Assembly: GCA_017450435.1 (NCBI GenBank)
Contig: JAFSTO010000039.1
Coordinates: 1-64,000 of the forward strand
DNA from: Paludibacteraceae bacterium
GTDB taxonomy: Bacteria; Bacteroidota; Bacteroidia; Bacteroidales; Paludibacteraceae
DNA: 64,000 nucleotides
Direction of reading: 5' to 3'
A model generated the notes under the pieces. It ran no database searches. It was not told the DNA's origin and worked only from the letters and a program-made list of their open reading frames with translations. Below are positions 45,797-55,030 of the stretch, in pieces (within the stretch, counting starts at the first letter, position 1; each line of letters starts with the position of its first letter). The position numbers and the translations under genes were made by a program.

Positions 45797-46675
45797 TCAC
45801 TTGAGTGTAAACGGGAAACTGCCAATCATACTGCCGTCAATAAAGAAATCGGCAGTATATAGTCCTTTCTGCAGAATCTCTTCCACCTGCCAGTAGAGCG
45901 TGAGTGCAATCTCTTCACCCTCATACACAAAGTCCTTCTTAAGTGAATACGGGATATCGCCGTTTTCAAAATGGAAGAGATTGTCCTCAGACTTGAGCAT
46001 AAGGTCACCATCCGGTCGGCGCAGTTGCATATAAACAACTTTCTCTCCCGGCTCTGTAGTGACGTTCTTTAAGACTGTGAAGTCGAATTGCAGTTTCTGT
46101 ATATGATTGAAGAACGATGTCTTCCTGTCACGTTTGTTAAGCGTGAGAACATTAAACGAACCTATCTCCAGCATCGAAGCTCTATTAACCACTTCTACGA
46201 GACGAGTGCGCTCTTGGTGCAACGTCTCGTTTTCTTGTGTTACAGCGCGATACTGTTCACGAACCACACGGTTCTCTTGTACAAGCTGCTTGTTCTGCCT
46301 GTCAAGTGAATCTATCTGTGCCACATATTCTTTCATCACAGCGCGTACAGTAGCCAGTTCTTTCTTGAGTTCAGCTATACGACGCCCGTCAGTAACTTTG
46401 GTTATGCGCAGTTCCTCTAAAAGGTCTTGCACTCGCTGTTTCTCTTGCATAAGAAGGTCAGCAAGCGAGTCATTAGAGACGTTGATTTGATAGCCGTCGT
46501 ATTGCATGGCCAAGTCTTCATACTCGTCTTCAAGCTGCTCTTTTTCAAACTGCATCATCTCTTCCATTGCCTGTATATCCTGATTCTTACGGTTGTTATC
46601 AAGAAGAACGACAACAAGGACTGCTACAAGCACCACTATTGCTATAAGGAAAAAGTACAAAGTTGATTTTTTCAT
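45797..46675 (-). CDS. Membrane-anchored coiled-coil protein
   Basis: 292 residues. One N-terminal membrane segment (LYFFLIAIVVLVAVLVVVLL, ~5-24) is followed by a long coiled coil (~30-165), then a beta-rich C-terminal domain (~170-292: FNVLTLNKRDRKTSFFNHIQKLQFDF and, near the end, LYTADFFIDGSMIGSFPF, each split). The layout suggests a periplasm-facing or anchored structural protein. I recognise the organisation from unnamed Bacteroidota proteins but no named family. It is followed by murF on the same strand, 70 bases upstream of it in coordinates. Confidence 0.8.
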   Translation of the reverse strand: MKKSTLYFFLIAIVVLVAVLVVVLLDNNRKNQDIQAMEEMMQFEKEQLEDEYEDLAMQYDGYQINVSNDSLADLLMQEKQRVQDLLEELRITKVTDGRRIAELKKELATVRAVMKEYVAQIDSLDRQNKQLVQENRVVREQYRAVTQENETLHQERTRLVEVVNRASMLEIGSFNVLTLNKRDRKTSFFNHIQKLQFDFTVLKNVTTEPGEKVVYMQLRRPDGDLMLKSEDNLFHFENGDIPYSLKKDFVYEGEEIALTLYWQVEEILQKGLYTADFFIDGSMIGSFPFTLK

Positions 46676-46745
46676 TGTTCAAACAAATTAAAAGATTCTA
46701 AAAATTCTTCTGTGGCAAAAATTATGCGTTCACCGCCGGCTCCGA

Positions 46746-47999
46746 TTATAGGAACTCTATTACTTTTTCAAGGTGGATGCCGTGACTGCCTTTCAGTAAT
46801 ATATTGCGTCCTGAAAGAGGATTATTCTTGAGATATATAATCAGCTCTTCCACACTTGGAAACACCTTATAGTCTCCTGCCGTTTTACCGAACTCGCTGC
46901 CGACAAGCAAAACGCATGTGAAAGCCTTCTGACGGATTATGTCCACAATAGCCTTATGTTCCTGTTCGGAATAGCTACCCAGTTCAAGCATATCGCCGAG
47001 TATTATCGTATCGCCCTTGAATGCCTCAAGAGCTGCCGTCATAGATGTAACATTAGCGTTGTATGCATCCACTACTACGGTATTATGTTCGGTCTGCAAT
47101 AGTTGCGAGCGGTTGTTGGCCGGAACATAATTCCTGATAGCCTGTTCAGCCGCATCTCTACTTATTCCGAAATAGTCGCCCACACAGATTGCAGCTTGTA
47201 TATTCTCGGAATTATAGTCTCCAACAAGTCGTGTACCGCTAAGCATCGTGCCTGTATGATAAAGGACAGTCCGGCAGGCGGGCAACGAAGAGCCCCGAGC
47301 TGCCAAGTCCGCCTCAGCATCATGTTGCATCGAGGCAAGATACGGGTTATCGGCGTTTCGGAAGATGGTGCCGCCGTGCTCAAGGATGAAATCATACAGT
47401 TCGCGCTTTGTGCGCTGTACGCCTTCGAAAGAACCGAAGCCGAGCAGGTGTGCCTTGCCCACATTAGTGATAAGCCCGCAGTCCGGCTCACAGATATTGA
47501 CCAACTCTGTTATATCCCCCGGATGCGATGCACCCATTTCAATAAGCGCAAGCTGATGGTCACGAGTGATAGAGAGAACAGTCAGCGGAACGCCAATCTG
47601 GTTATTAAGATTGCCCTGGGTATATAGGAGGTCATACTTGGTTTTAAGAACAGCCGCTAGCAACTCCTTAGTAGTGGTCTTTCCATTAGTTCCCGTTATG
47701 CCGATTACTTTTATACCAAGCTCTCTTCTCCACTGCCTTGCCAGTTCCTGCAATGCGAGTAGAGAATTCTCCACCCTGATAATTCGTCCTTGATACTCTT
47801 GCCTCATAGAGCATGTCTGCGGTATATCTTCATCCACCACAACGAAAGCGGCTCCAAGTTCAAGCGCTTGCAGAGCAAAGAGGTTACCATTGAAACGCTC
47901 ACCTTTGAGAGCAACAAACACGCAACCCTGAGGAAGGTTGCGTGTGTCAGTGGAGACACAAAGGGAACGACGACCCTTTATCAGAAAACTCCAATCCAT
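46746..47999 (-). CDS. murF: UDP-MurNAc-tripeptide-D-Ala-D-Ala ligase
   Basis: 417 residues from the ATG at 47999; a GTG three codons earlier is less likely. It adds D-Ala-D-Ala to the peptidoglycan precursor. The Mur ligase N-domain has STDTRNLPQGCVFVALKGERFNG. The ATP loop is GITGTNGKTTTKELL (~100). The middle domain has EMGASHPGDI and ITNVGKAHLLGFGS. The C-domain has VVDAYNANVTSM and ILGDMLELG. It starts 15 bases after the stop of the MFS gene, so they may be co-transcribed. Confidence 0.96.
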   Translation of the reverse strand: MDWSFLIKGRRSLCVSTDTRNLPQGCVFVALKGERFNGNLFALQALELGAAFVVVDEDIPQTCSMRQEYQGRIIRVENSLLALQELARQWRRELGIKVIGITGTNGKTTTKELLAAVLKTKYDLLYTQGNLNNQIGVPLTVLSITRDHQLALIEMGASHPGDITELVNICEPDCGLITNVGKAHLLGFGSFEGVQRTKRELYDFILEHGGTIFRNADNPYLASMQHDAEADLAARGSSLPACRTVLYHTGTMLSGTRLVGDYNSENIQAAICVGDYFGISRDAAEQAIRNYVPANNRSQLLQTEHNTVVVDAYNANVTSMTAALEAFKGDTIILGDMLELGSYSEQEHKAIVDIIRQKAFTCVLLVGSEFGKTAGDYKVFPSVEELIIYLKNNPLSGRNILLKGSHGIHLEKVIEFL

Positions 48000-48014
48000 G
48001 ATAAACACATCAAA

Positions 48015-49388
48015 TTATTTTTTATTCGGGAGCTCCAGTCCGTAGCCTTTACGTCTGTCTTCCACCTTCAGCATGAGAGCAAGGAAGAAGGCCATCACTC
48101 CAAACGAAGCAAACACAATCATAGGAACGAGATATCCATCGGTTTTAACACGCAGTTTACCTATAAGTAAAGGCACAAGACACAAACCGATATTCTGAAC
48201 CCAAAATATCAAACAATACGCCGAGCCGAGCACCTTCTCGTCTATAATCTTAGGCACCGACGGCCACATTGATGCCGGCACAAGCGAAAAACTGACTCCA
48301 AGCACGAGAATAGTGACAAGTGCAAGTGTCTTACTCGGATAAGCCGGTAAAACAAAAGCGAATACGCTGTGGCATATAATCATAATCACAGCCCCCAACA
48401 GCATCATCGAAGCCCCTTTACCACGATAGTCGATGAATGCACCAAGGAATGGGGTAAGTATCATAGCCAATATAGGGAACCACTTAAAGAGTCCTGCTGC
48501 CTCAGCGTTTGAGATGCTGAGCGTCTCTTCAAGGAAGTTGGTAGCAAAGCGCTGAAACGGGAAGATTGCCGAATAATAGAGGACACAGAGAAGCGCAATA
48601 ATCCAGAACATACGATTGAAGAGAATAGTCTTTATGTCAGCCACCCGGAACTCATCTGCCGGGTCTTTTTCGGCAGTGGCCTCTCCCACCGCCACAAGTT
48701 GCTTATCAAACTGCACGTCCATCAGCGTAAAGACGAAGAAGTTAAGCAAGCCTATGACAAGTAGCAGCGAAGCGAAGAGCAGCGGCGCCGTAACCGAACC
48801 TACTCCATTGACAGCGAAACGCTCGCTGATAGCCGGCGCCGCAGCCATAGCTGCAAACACACCCACACGGGCAATAGCCATCTCCAAACCCATAGCAAGA
48901 GCCATCTCCTTTCCCTTGAACCACTTGGCAAGAATCTTACTGACAGTCGTTCCCGCCATCTCACAACCGCAGCCGAATATCATAAACCCGAACATCGCCA
49001 TTTTCGCCGAACCCGGCATAGTGGTCCACCACGAGTTGAGCCAAACGATGTCGTTTGCACCGAACCATTCGCTGATTCCGATATACTTGACAGCTGCACC
49101 TATCACCATAAGAGAAGCTGAAAGAAGTCCGGTAAAACGGACACCCATCTTGTCAAGAATAATACCGGCAATAATAAGAAAACCGAATACGTTAAGCAAA
49201 TATTCACCTGCGGCATAGGTACCGAATACCCCTTGGTCCCAGCCCAGTGTCTGATTAAGAACCGAGGCAAGAGGTGAGAGAATATCCACAAACATATAGG
49301 CGAAGAACATCATTGAGGCAACAAGAACGAGTACCGTCCAGCGTGCCCATGCCTTATCACGAAGCGTCTGTTGTAGTTGCTTTACCAT
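48015..49388 (-). CDS. MFS transporter
   Basis: 457 residues with about 12 hydrophobic segments in two bundles around a cytoplasmic loop (~225-250, charged: GEATAEKDPADEF). Conserved MFS elements include GIILDKMGVRFTG after the second helix (motif A-like) and GAFIDYRGKGAS in the second half. A glycine-cysteine segment FGCGCEMAGTTVSKILAKWFKG marks helix 4-5. It most resembles oxalate/formate-type or general metabolite MFS carriers in Bacteroidota. The substrate cannot be inferred. Two direct copies of TTAGAGTTTA lie just upstream (49401-49410 and 49421-49430). Confidence 0.87.
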   Translation of the reverse strand: MVKQLQQTLRDKAWARWTVLVLVASMMFFAYMFVDILSPLASVLNQTLGWDQGVFGTYAAGEYLLNVFGFLIIAGIILDKMGVRFTGLLSASLMVIGAAVKYIGISEWFGANDIVWLNSWWTTMPGSAKMAMFGFMIFGCGCEMAGTTVSKILAKWFKGKEMALAMGLEMAIARVGVFAAMAAAPAISERFAVNGVGSVTAPLLFASLLLVIGLLNFFVFTLMDVQFDKQLVAVGEATAEKDPADEFRVADIKTILFNRMFWIIALLCVLYYSAIFPFQRFATNFLEETLSISNAEAAGLFKWFPILAMILTPFLGAFIDYRGKGASMMLLGAVIMIICHSVFAFVLPAYPSKTLALVTILVLGVSFSLVPASMWPSVPKIIDEKVLGSAYCLIFWVQNIGLCLVPLLIGKLRVKTDGYLVPMIVFASFGVMAFFLALMLKVEDRRKGYGLELPNKK

Positions 49389-49461
49389 AAGAATAAAAGT
49401 TTAGAGTTTAAAAGGCGGGGTTAGAGTTTAGAGGGTAATGTTTGGAGAATATTAGCATAAA

Positions 49462-49581
49462 CTACAAGTCTCTCCATGGGTCTTTCTGTTCCCATGAAGA
49501 GGCTTTTTTCTGCTTCTTGAGCCACTCTGCTTTGCGTCGCTCATAGTCAGCATAATGTTTCTCCAAATAGTTGTCTGCCAT
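49462..49581 (-). CDS. Small highly charged protein (39 aa)
   Basis: A 39-codon gene from the ATG at 49581 to the TAG at 49462. The product starts MADNYLEKHYADYERRKAEW and ends WEQKDPWRDL; it is a charged, probably single-helix protein. I recall similarly starting short proteins (MADNYLEK...) in Bacteroidales, which supports a real gene, but the function is unknown. It lies between the MFS gene and the Skp pair, on the same strand, 56 bases past the first Skp stop. Confidence 0.6.
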   Translation of the reverse strand: MADNYLEKHYADYERRKAEWLKKQKKASSWEQKDPWRDL

Positions 49582-49637
49582 AACAAGGTACGGATGTACA
49601 ATGGTACAACCCCCTTACACTCTCAAAGCGTAAGATT

Positions 49638-50129
49638 TTATTTCAGTCCGAGTTTAGTTTTGACATCAGGCATCACATCGCTGGCGTCAGGCGCAATATA
49701 AAGCATAGCAGCAGAGTCAAAGATATAGGTAAAACCTTTCTCCTTACCTACCTCTTGTATAGCCTTCGACATTTTCTCATGTACCGGCACAAGGTACTCC
49801 TGTTGTTTCTTCTGAATATCCTGTTGTGCAGTCTGATAGAAAGTCTGCAAGCGCTGCTCCATATCGGCAAGCTCCTGCTGGCGGAACTCACGTACGCCAT
49901 CAGTCATTGTGGCTTGGTTCTGTTGAAAATCCTGCAGTTTCTTGTTCATCTCCTCCTGCATGGCGGCAAGCTGATTCTCATACATGCCTTGCAGAGTATC
50001 CATCTTCGCCTTAATAGTGTTTAGTTCCGGCATCTGCTGAAAAAGCTCCTGCGTATTGATATGTCCGAACTTCTGGGCACTCATAAGCGTAGGAATAGCG
50101 AGTGCAATAATTAAAAAGAATTTTTTCAT
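49638..50129 (-). CDS. Skp/OmpH-family periplasmic chaperone (second copy)
   Basis: 163 residues from the ATG at 50129, which opens a signal peptide (MKKFFLIIALAIPTLMSAQ). The longer frame adds an unlikely N-terminus. After the leading strand FGHINTQELFQQMPEL comes a Gln/Glu-rich helical hairpin and a closing GFTYIFDSAAMLYIAPD. Skp chaperones hold unfolded outer-membrane proteins on the way to BamA. It lies 83 bases after a paralogous gene on the same strand. Confidence 0.92.
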   Translation of the reverse strand: MKKFFLIIALAIPTLMSAQKFGHINTQELFQQMPELNTIKAKMDTLQGMYENQLAAMQEEMNKKLQDFQQNQATMTDGVREFRQQELADMEQRLQTFYQTAQQDIQKKQQEYLVPVHEKMSKAIQEVGKEKGFTYIFDSAAMLYIAPDASDVMPDVKTKLGLK

Positions 50130-50212
50130 TGTTATGTTAATTAAGTTTATAAATTTCGAGAATAAAACGACCGTGCGATTATAATTAGACAATCACCATG
50201 CCAAACCTGTTT

Positions 50213-50725
50213 TTACTTCGCTCCAAGCTTTTGCAAAACAAGGTCGGAAATTTCCAACTTAGACGTCATATATATCAACGACGGGTCAGACGAACGGTCC
50301 TTTACAACATCATAATGTTTCTCGTTTGCAATATCCTGTATAGCCGTATAAATCTCGTCCTGAATGGGCTTGAGCAGGGCTTCCCTCTTTTTGAAAAGCT
50401 CCCCATCCTTGCCGAAATAGCGTCTTTTCAGCTCCTGAGCCTCACGCTGCTTTTGCAGAATCTCATCCTCTCGTTTGGTTTTCAAGTCAGGTGACAAGAA
50501 TATCTGTTCTGTTTGATAATTTGTCTCAAGCAGACGCGCCTCCTGCTCCAGCGCGTCAATCTCTTTTTGCCAACGCTTGGATATCATTGACAACTGCTCA
50601 TTTGCAGTCTCATATTGAGGCAGGTTTTTCAAAATATATTGCATGTCAATATACGCCACTTTCTGCGCCGAAACGACACAAACAGATGCAACAACAGCCG
50701 CTAACGCAATAAAAATACGTTTCAT
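50213..50725 (-). CDS. Skp/OmpH-family periplasmic chaperone (first copy)
   Basis: 170 residues with a signal peptide (MKRIFIALAAVVASVCVVSAQ). The head strand is VAYIDMQYILKNLPQYETA, followed by a long charged coiled hairpin (~40-130) and HYDVVKDRSSDPSLIYM. The two Skp-like genes share layout but little identity, so they may form mixed trimers or serve different clients. In many Bacteroidota bamA lies just upstream; here that place is taken by the divergent methyltransferase gene. Confidence 0.92.
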   Translation of the reverse strand: MKRIFIALAAVVASVCVVSAQKVAYIDMQYILKNLPQYETANEQLSMISKRWQKEIDALEQEARLLETNYQTEQIFLSPDLKTKREDEILQKQREAQELKRRYFGKDGELFKKREALLKPIQDEIYTAIQDIANEKHYDVVKDRSSDPSLIYMTSKLEISDLVLQKLGAK

Positions 50726-50845
50726 TACAATTAAAAATTAGTCTGAAATAATAGTGCAATAACCATACCATAACGCACATAGACACTCAAAAAAGACGAC
50801 ATTTATCAGTTAACGTCATATTCACAACACTTACATTAGAACTTT

Positions 50846-50877
50846 TTTGCATAGGTTAGAAAAAAGCAGTACCTTTG
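50846..50877 (+). promoter_or_regulatory. Promoter of the TrmH-family gene
   Basis: TTTG (50846-50849), a 20-base spacer, then the -7 box TACCTTTG (50870-50877). The transcript would begin near 50884, so the longer frame that opens at 50875 is excluded and the ATG at 50944 is the start. Confidence 0.75.
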
Positions 50878-50943
50878 CATGTCAATTGCCGTCCTCTCAA
50901 TGACAACAGACTCCGTGGTTGTGATTTATCAAACCCGATTACA

Positions 50944-51489
50944 ATGAAAAAAACAACAATACAAGAGATGAACCGCCTGACGGCAGAGCAGTACCTTGCT
51001 GTCAGAAAGACGCCGCTTACCATAGTTCTGGATAATGTGCGCTCAATGCATAACGTAGGGTCAGTGTTTCGGACAGCCGATGCCTTTCGCTCAGAAGAGA
51101 TACTGCTGTGCGGCATCACCGCCGGTCCTGAGCACGACGAAGTTCACAAGACGGCACTGGGTGCCGAGCATACCGTTGCAAGCCGACATTTTGACAAAAC
51201 AATAGACGCAGTCAAAGAGCTGCACCACAAAGGATATATCGTTTATGCGGTAGAGCAGGCGCATGGCAGCACAAAGCCCGAACACGTAAAGATTGACCCG
51301 ACAAAGAAATATGCCATTGTCCTCGGGCATGAAGTTTTCGGTGTTGACCAAGCAATAGTGGACGCTGCAGACGGGTGCATCGAGATTCCGCAATATGGCA
51401 CCAAACACTCGCTAAACGTCAGTGTCACGGCAGGAATTGTCATTTATGAGCTGTCAAAACAGCTTATTGGCACAGATTTTGCAAGATAA
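50944..51489 (+). CDS. TrmH/SpoU-family RNA 2'-O-methyltransferase
   Basis: 181 residues from the ATG at 50944. The three SPOUT motifs are present: LDNVRSMHNVGSVFRTADAF (motif 1), IVLGHEVFGVDQAIVDAAD (motif 2) and IPQYGTKHSLNVSVTAGIVIYEL (motif 3), which form the knotted SAM site. It methylates a ribose in tRNA or rRNA. The lack of an extra N-terminal RNA-binding domain points to a TrmH/TrmL-like tRNA enzyme, but the target base cannot be fixed. FKBP genes follow on the same strand. Confidence 0.93.
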   Translation: MKKTTIQEMNRLTAEQYLAVRKTPLTIVLDNVRSMHNVGSVFRTADAFRSEEILLCGITAGPEHDEVHKTALGAEHTVASRHFDKTIDAVKELHHKGYIVYAVEQAHGSTKPEHVKIDPTKKYAIVLGHEVFGVDQAIVDAADGCIEIPQYGTKHSLNVSVTAGIVIYELSKQLIGTDFAR

Positions 51490-51534
51490 TGTGTGGCGTA
51501 TTAATAAAGTTAACAAATCACCACATAATAAAAC

Positions 51535-52119
51535 ATGGATAAAATCAGCTATGCATTAGGTCTGTCATTAGGGCAGAACATGAAGAGTTCGGGAGTCAAA
51601 AGTCTCGAATACAATGATTTGGTATCAGGAATAAGAACTATCATGGAAGGCAGCAAGCCGGCTATAGGTTTTGACGAAGCACAGCGCGTGCTGGATGCCT
51701 TTTTCACCGAGCTGGAGCAGAAAGCAGCTGGTGCTGCCAAAGAGGCCGGAGAACATTTTCTGGCAGAGAACGCCAAAAGAGCCGGCGTTAAAACCACCGG
51801 CAGCGGTCTGCAATACGAGGTGATAGAAGCCACTATCGGTCAGAAACCAAAAGCCACCGACACCGTGCGTGTTCACTACGAAGGCACGCTGCCTGACGGA
51901 ACGGTGTTTGACTCAAGTTACAAACGCGGTGAGCCTATCTCATTCGGACTGAACCAAGTAATCAAGGGCTGGACAGAAGGCCTGCAGCTCATGTCAGTCG
52001 GCTCGAAATACAAACTATATATTCCGTATCACCTCGGCTACGGCGAACGTGGTGCAGGAGCGTCTATTCCGCCCTACTCTGCGTTAGTATTTACAGTAGA
52101 ACTGCTCGGCATAGAGTAA
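51535..52119 (+). CDS. FKBP-type peptidyl-prolyl isomerase (cytoplasmic form)
   Basis: 194 residues. An FkpA/Mip-type N-terminal dimer domain (~1-75: MDKISYALGLSLGQNMKSSG) is joined to an FKBP domain (~85-194). The FKBP domain has DTVRVHYEGTLPDGTVFDSS, FGLNQVIKGWTEGLQLM and GASIPPYSALVFTVELL. No signal peptide is seen, so it probably acts in the cytoplasm. The next gene is a lipoprotein relative with a very similar FKBP domain. Confidence 0.93.
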   Translation: MDKISYALGLSLGQNMKSSGVKSLEYNDLVSGIRTIMEGSKPAIGFDEAQRVLDAFFTELEQKAAGAAKEAGEHFLAENAKRAGVKTTGSGLQYEVIEATIGQKPKATDTVRVHYEGTLPDGTVFDSSYKRGEPISFGLNQVIKGWTEGLQLMSVGSKYKLYIPYHLGYGERGAGASIPPYSALVFTVELLGIE

Positions 52120-52168
52120 CAGAATAGTAAAAAACAAATCAGACGATAACTTAAATATTCTAAAATAA

Positions 52169-53428
52169 ATGAAAAAGACTTCAATTTTAGTATTGGCTTC
52201 CATAGCCATGGTGGCATGCGGCAATAGTTATAATGCCAAGATGCCGGCTCTTTCCAACACCAACGACTCCGTTAACTACGCTCTTGGTTTAGTGAATGGT
52301 GCACAGATTCGTATGCAGCAGTTGTCCACAGCCGATGAGAAAGCGACAGACATTGCTGTAACCGAGTTTATTGATGCCCTTCAGCGCGGCTGGGACGGCA
52401 AGGTAGAGGAACTGAGCAGAGCAGCCGAAGTAGGTCGTAACATAGGCGGTGCAATCAAGGCATCTGAAGAAAAAGGGTTGGCAGACAACCCTGCATGGAC
52501 ATTGGACGAGAAAGTGTTCTTCCAAGGTCTTGTTAACGGCTTATACCAAGACACCACAGTGATGCCGATAGACGCTGCCCGCGAATATTTCCAAACAGCG
52601 TATCAAGGTGTACCGAGCGACGAAACTCCTGAGCGCGGCAAAACAGTAAAAGCCAAGTGTGGAGACAAGGTAAAGACCATTGAACTCAAGAACTTCCAAG
52701 ACTCCATCAACTACGCTTTCGGTTACCTCAACGGCAACGAGATTGGTCGTTATGTACTTGCAGCCGATAGCGACGGCACACAGCACAAGGAGTTTATACA
52801 GGCAGTCAACCACGCTGTAAGCTCACGCGCCAAATATCCCCAACTTGAGCAGATGGGCGAAAACATCGGCAAGACCATCAAACAGCAATCGGCAGAAGGT
52901 CTTATCGGAGTGCCGGAACTGACCACTGACATTGAGCTTATCAAACAAGGATTCATCAATGGCATGAAGGAGTTCGGCGAGTGGGAGACCATGGAAGCCG
53001 GTCAGTACATTCAAGACGCAATTGACAACATCAAATACGGCAACGTCAAGTCAGAGGGCGAGGCATTCCTTGAGGCCAACAAACTCAAAGACGGCATTGT
53101 TGTAACCGAGTCCGGTCTGCAATACGAGGTGTTAAAGGAAGGTAAAGGTCCTAAACCTTCAGCCACCGACAGAGTGAAAGTTCACTACCATGGCACCCTG
53201 ATTGACGGCACCGTATTCGACTCATCTGTTGAGCGCGGCGAGCCCATCACCTTCGGTTTGAACCAAGTAATCAAAGGCTGGACTGAGGGTGTACAACTGA
53301 TGCCTGTCGGCTCGAAATATCGCTTCTTTATACCTCAGGAGTTGGGCTATGGCGGCCGTGAGGCCGGCAAGATTCCGCCGTACTCGACACTGATTTTCGA
53401 AGTTGAACTATTAGGAATAGAGAAGTAA
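52169..53428 (+). CDS. FKBP-type isomerase lipoprotein with two N-terminal domains
   Basis: 419 residues. A lipobox (SIAMVACG, Cys ~17) indicates a lipoprotein, probably facing the periplasm. Two dimerisation-type FKBP_N domains follow in tandem (NDSVNYALGLVNGAQIRMQ near 30 and DSINYAFGYLNGNEIGRYV near 175). One catalytic FKBP domain closes the protein (~315-419: DRVKVHYHGTLIDGTVFDSS, GREAGKIPPYSTLIFEVELL). The doubled arm may widen the client cradle. It probably arose by duplication of the preceding gene, whose FKBP segments are still alike. Confidence 0.92.
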   Translation: MKKTSILVLASIAMVACGNSYNAKMPALSNTNDSVNYALGLVNGAQIRMQQLSTADEKATDIAVTEFIDALQRGWDGKVEELSRAAEVGRNIGGAIKASEEKGLADNPAWTLDEKVFFQGLVNGLYQDTTVMPIDAAREYFQTAYQGVPSDETPERGKTVKAKCGDKVKTIELKNFQDSINYAFGYLNGNEIGRYVLAADSDGTQHKEFIQAVNHAVSSRAKYPQLEQMGENIGKTIKQQSAEGLIGVPELTTDIELIKQGFINGMKEFGEWETMEAGQYIQDAIDNIKYGNVKSEGEAFLEANKLKDGIVVTESGLQYEVLKEGKGPKPSATDRVKVHYHGTLIDGTVFDSSVERGEPITFGLNQVIKGWTEGVQLMPVGSKYRFFIPQELGYGGREAGKIPPYSTLIFEVELLGIEK

Positions 53429-53432
53429 CACA

Positions 53433-54947
53433 GTGGGAATTATAGCCAGACAAAGCATACGCGGTACTATTGTCACCTACATAGGGGTCTTTGTCGGCTT
53501 CCTAACAACTTTTTTCGTGCTAACCCGTTTCCTCACCACCGAGGAAATAGGGTTAGCACGTGTTTTGATAGACACCGCCACACTCTTTATCGGACTCGCC
53601 CAACTCGGCACCTCTTCATCCATAATACGCTTCTTCCCGTACTTCAAGGACAATGGACAACAGGCTTCAAGTAAGTCACCGGCATCGCATAACGGTTTTT
53701 TCTTTTGGACCGTTGTTATTCCTTTTGTCGGGTTTCTTCTGTTCACGCTATTATATTGGGCGCTGCACGTACCTCTGCAAAACCTGTTTGAGGAGAAGTC
53801 GCCACTCTTTGTGGACTACTATTACGCAGTGTTGCCACTGGCGTTCTTCATGCTCTATCAAACGATATTCGAGACCAACGCCAACGTACTGATGCGCATT
53901 GTGGTGCCACGAATGGTACGGGAACTATGGTTACGGATATTTCTGCTCATTACCTACCTGCTATATGCCTTTCGTTTCGTGTCATTAGACGGGTTGGTTA
54001 TTCTCCTATGCAGCAGTTACGGGTTGGCTGCTCTATGCAACATTGTTTATCTGTTTGCAGAAGGACACATCTCCCTTAGTCCGGACTTCAAATATATTGA
54101 CCGTCATCTTGCACGTCGTTACCTGCTATATACCCTCTTCCAGATAACTGCAGCTATAGTGACAGTCATTACCCCCACGTTGTCATCATTCTTCATCACT
54201 GCCCAAATGGGCCTCAACTACACCGGCATCTATGCCATCGCCACATACATAGCCACCATGGTAAGCGTCCCCAACCGCAGCCTTAACGCTATCTCTAACC
54301 CACAATTGGCACAATGTATCAAAGATGCGGACAACGCATCGTTGCAATACCTGCTTCGTCAGATAAGCAACAACTCCCTACTTATCGGTGGATTCATACT
54401 ATGTCTTATTTGGACAAATATTGACTTTATATTCACCATACTTCCCAATGGTGGCAGTTTTGCAGAGGGTAGAGAGGTGGTCCTGTTTCTTGGATTGGCA
54501 CAACTGCTTATTGCTACATTCACCTCTCTTGTATCAGTACTCAATTACTCGCGATATTACTATCTGTCGCTTGTGTTTTCCCTCTTGCTGACCACTCTTT
54601 CCGTTTTTCTCAACAACAGTCTCATACCACGCTATGGCATGAATGGTGCCGCAGCTGCCAATCTAATCAGCTACGCAGTGTATTATATCATTCTATGCAT
54701 CAGCATTATAGGACTATGCAAGGCATCGCCTTTTTCTCTTTCACAACTAAAGACGACTATCCTGCTTTGTATGCTGTTTATACTATGCTTTGGTATTGAC
54801 TATTTCCTGCCCGACACATCCATATACATAGTAACAATAGCCAAGCTTGCATTGTGGTGCATTGCCGCAATATTGGCATATTTGTTAAGAGTATCACCGG
54901 AAATGAACACTATCATTTCTGATTTTTTCAACCGTAAAACAAAATAA
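53433..54947 (+). CDS. Wzx-like polysaccharide flippase (MATE/MOP superfamily)
   Basis: 504 residues from a GTG four bases after the FKBP stop. About 14 hydrophobic helices are visible, starting GTIVTYIGVFVGFLTTFFVL, with the typical early segment LTTEEIGLARVLIDTATLF, and FITAQMGLNYTGIYAIATYIATMVSVPNRS (split) in the middle. Family members flip undecaprenyl-linked oligosaccharides across the inner membrane. The GT4 glycosyltransferase downstream supports a surface-polysaccharide role. The exact substrate is unknown. Confidence 0.88.
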   Translation: MGIIARQSIRGTIVTYIGVFVGFLTTFFVLTRFLTTEEIGLARVLIDTATLFIGLAQLGTSSSIIRFFPYFKDNGQQASSKSPASHNGFFFWTVVIPFVGFLLFTLLYWALHVPLQNLFEEKSPLFVDYYYAVLPLAFFMLYQTIFETNANVLMRIVVPRMVRELWLRIFLLITYLLYAFRFVSLDGLVILLCSSYGLAALCNIVYLFAEGHISLSPDFKYIDRHLARRYLLYTLFQITAAIVTVITPTLSSFFITAQMGLNYTGIYAIATYIATMVSVPNRSLNAISNPQLAQCIKDADNASLQYLLRQISNNSLLIGGFILCLIWTNIDFIFTILPNGGSFAEGREVVLFLGLAQLLIATFTSLVSVLNYSRYYYLSLVFSLLLTTLSVFLNNSLIPRYGMNGAAAANLISYAVYYIILCISIIGLCKASPFSLSQLKTTILLCMLFILCFGIDYFLPDTSIYIVTIAKLALWCIAAILAYLLRVSPEMNTIISDFFNRKTK

Positions 54948-54983
54948 TCAACGATAAAGAACAATTTTTCAGACTTATGGGAC

Positions 54984-55014
54984 TTGCATAGCTTTCGCAA
55001 AATAACTACCTTTG
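54984..55014 (+). promoter_or_regulatory. Promoter of the GT4 gene
   Basis: TTG (54984-54986), a 20-base spacer, then the -7 box TACCTTTG (55007-55014). Only about 10 nt would lie between the start of the transcript and the ATG at 55031, a nearly leaderless message. Confidence 0.72.
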
Positions 55015-55030
55015 CAAAAAATACGTAAGA

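Noticed and set aside
49401-49430. Two TTAGAGTTTA copies 20 bp apart as operator sites of the MFS gene
   Set aside because: Short A/T-rich words of this type are common in such genomes; no symmetry or promoter relation supports an operator.
50875-50943. Upstream in-frame start for the TrmH-family gene
   Set aside because: It lies within the -7 box, before the predicted transcript start, and adds residues not expected in the family.
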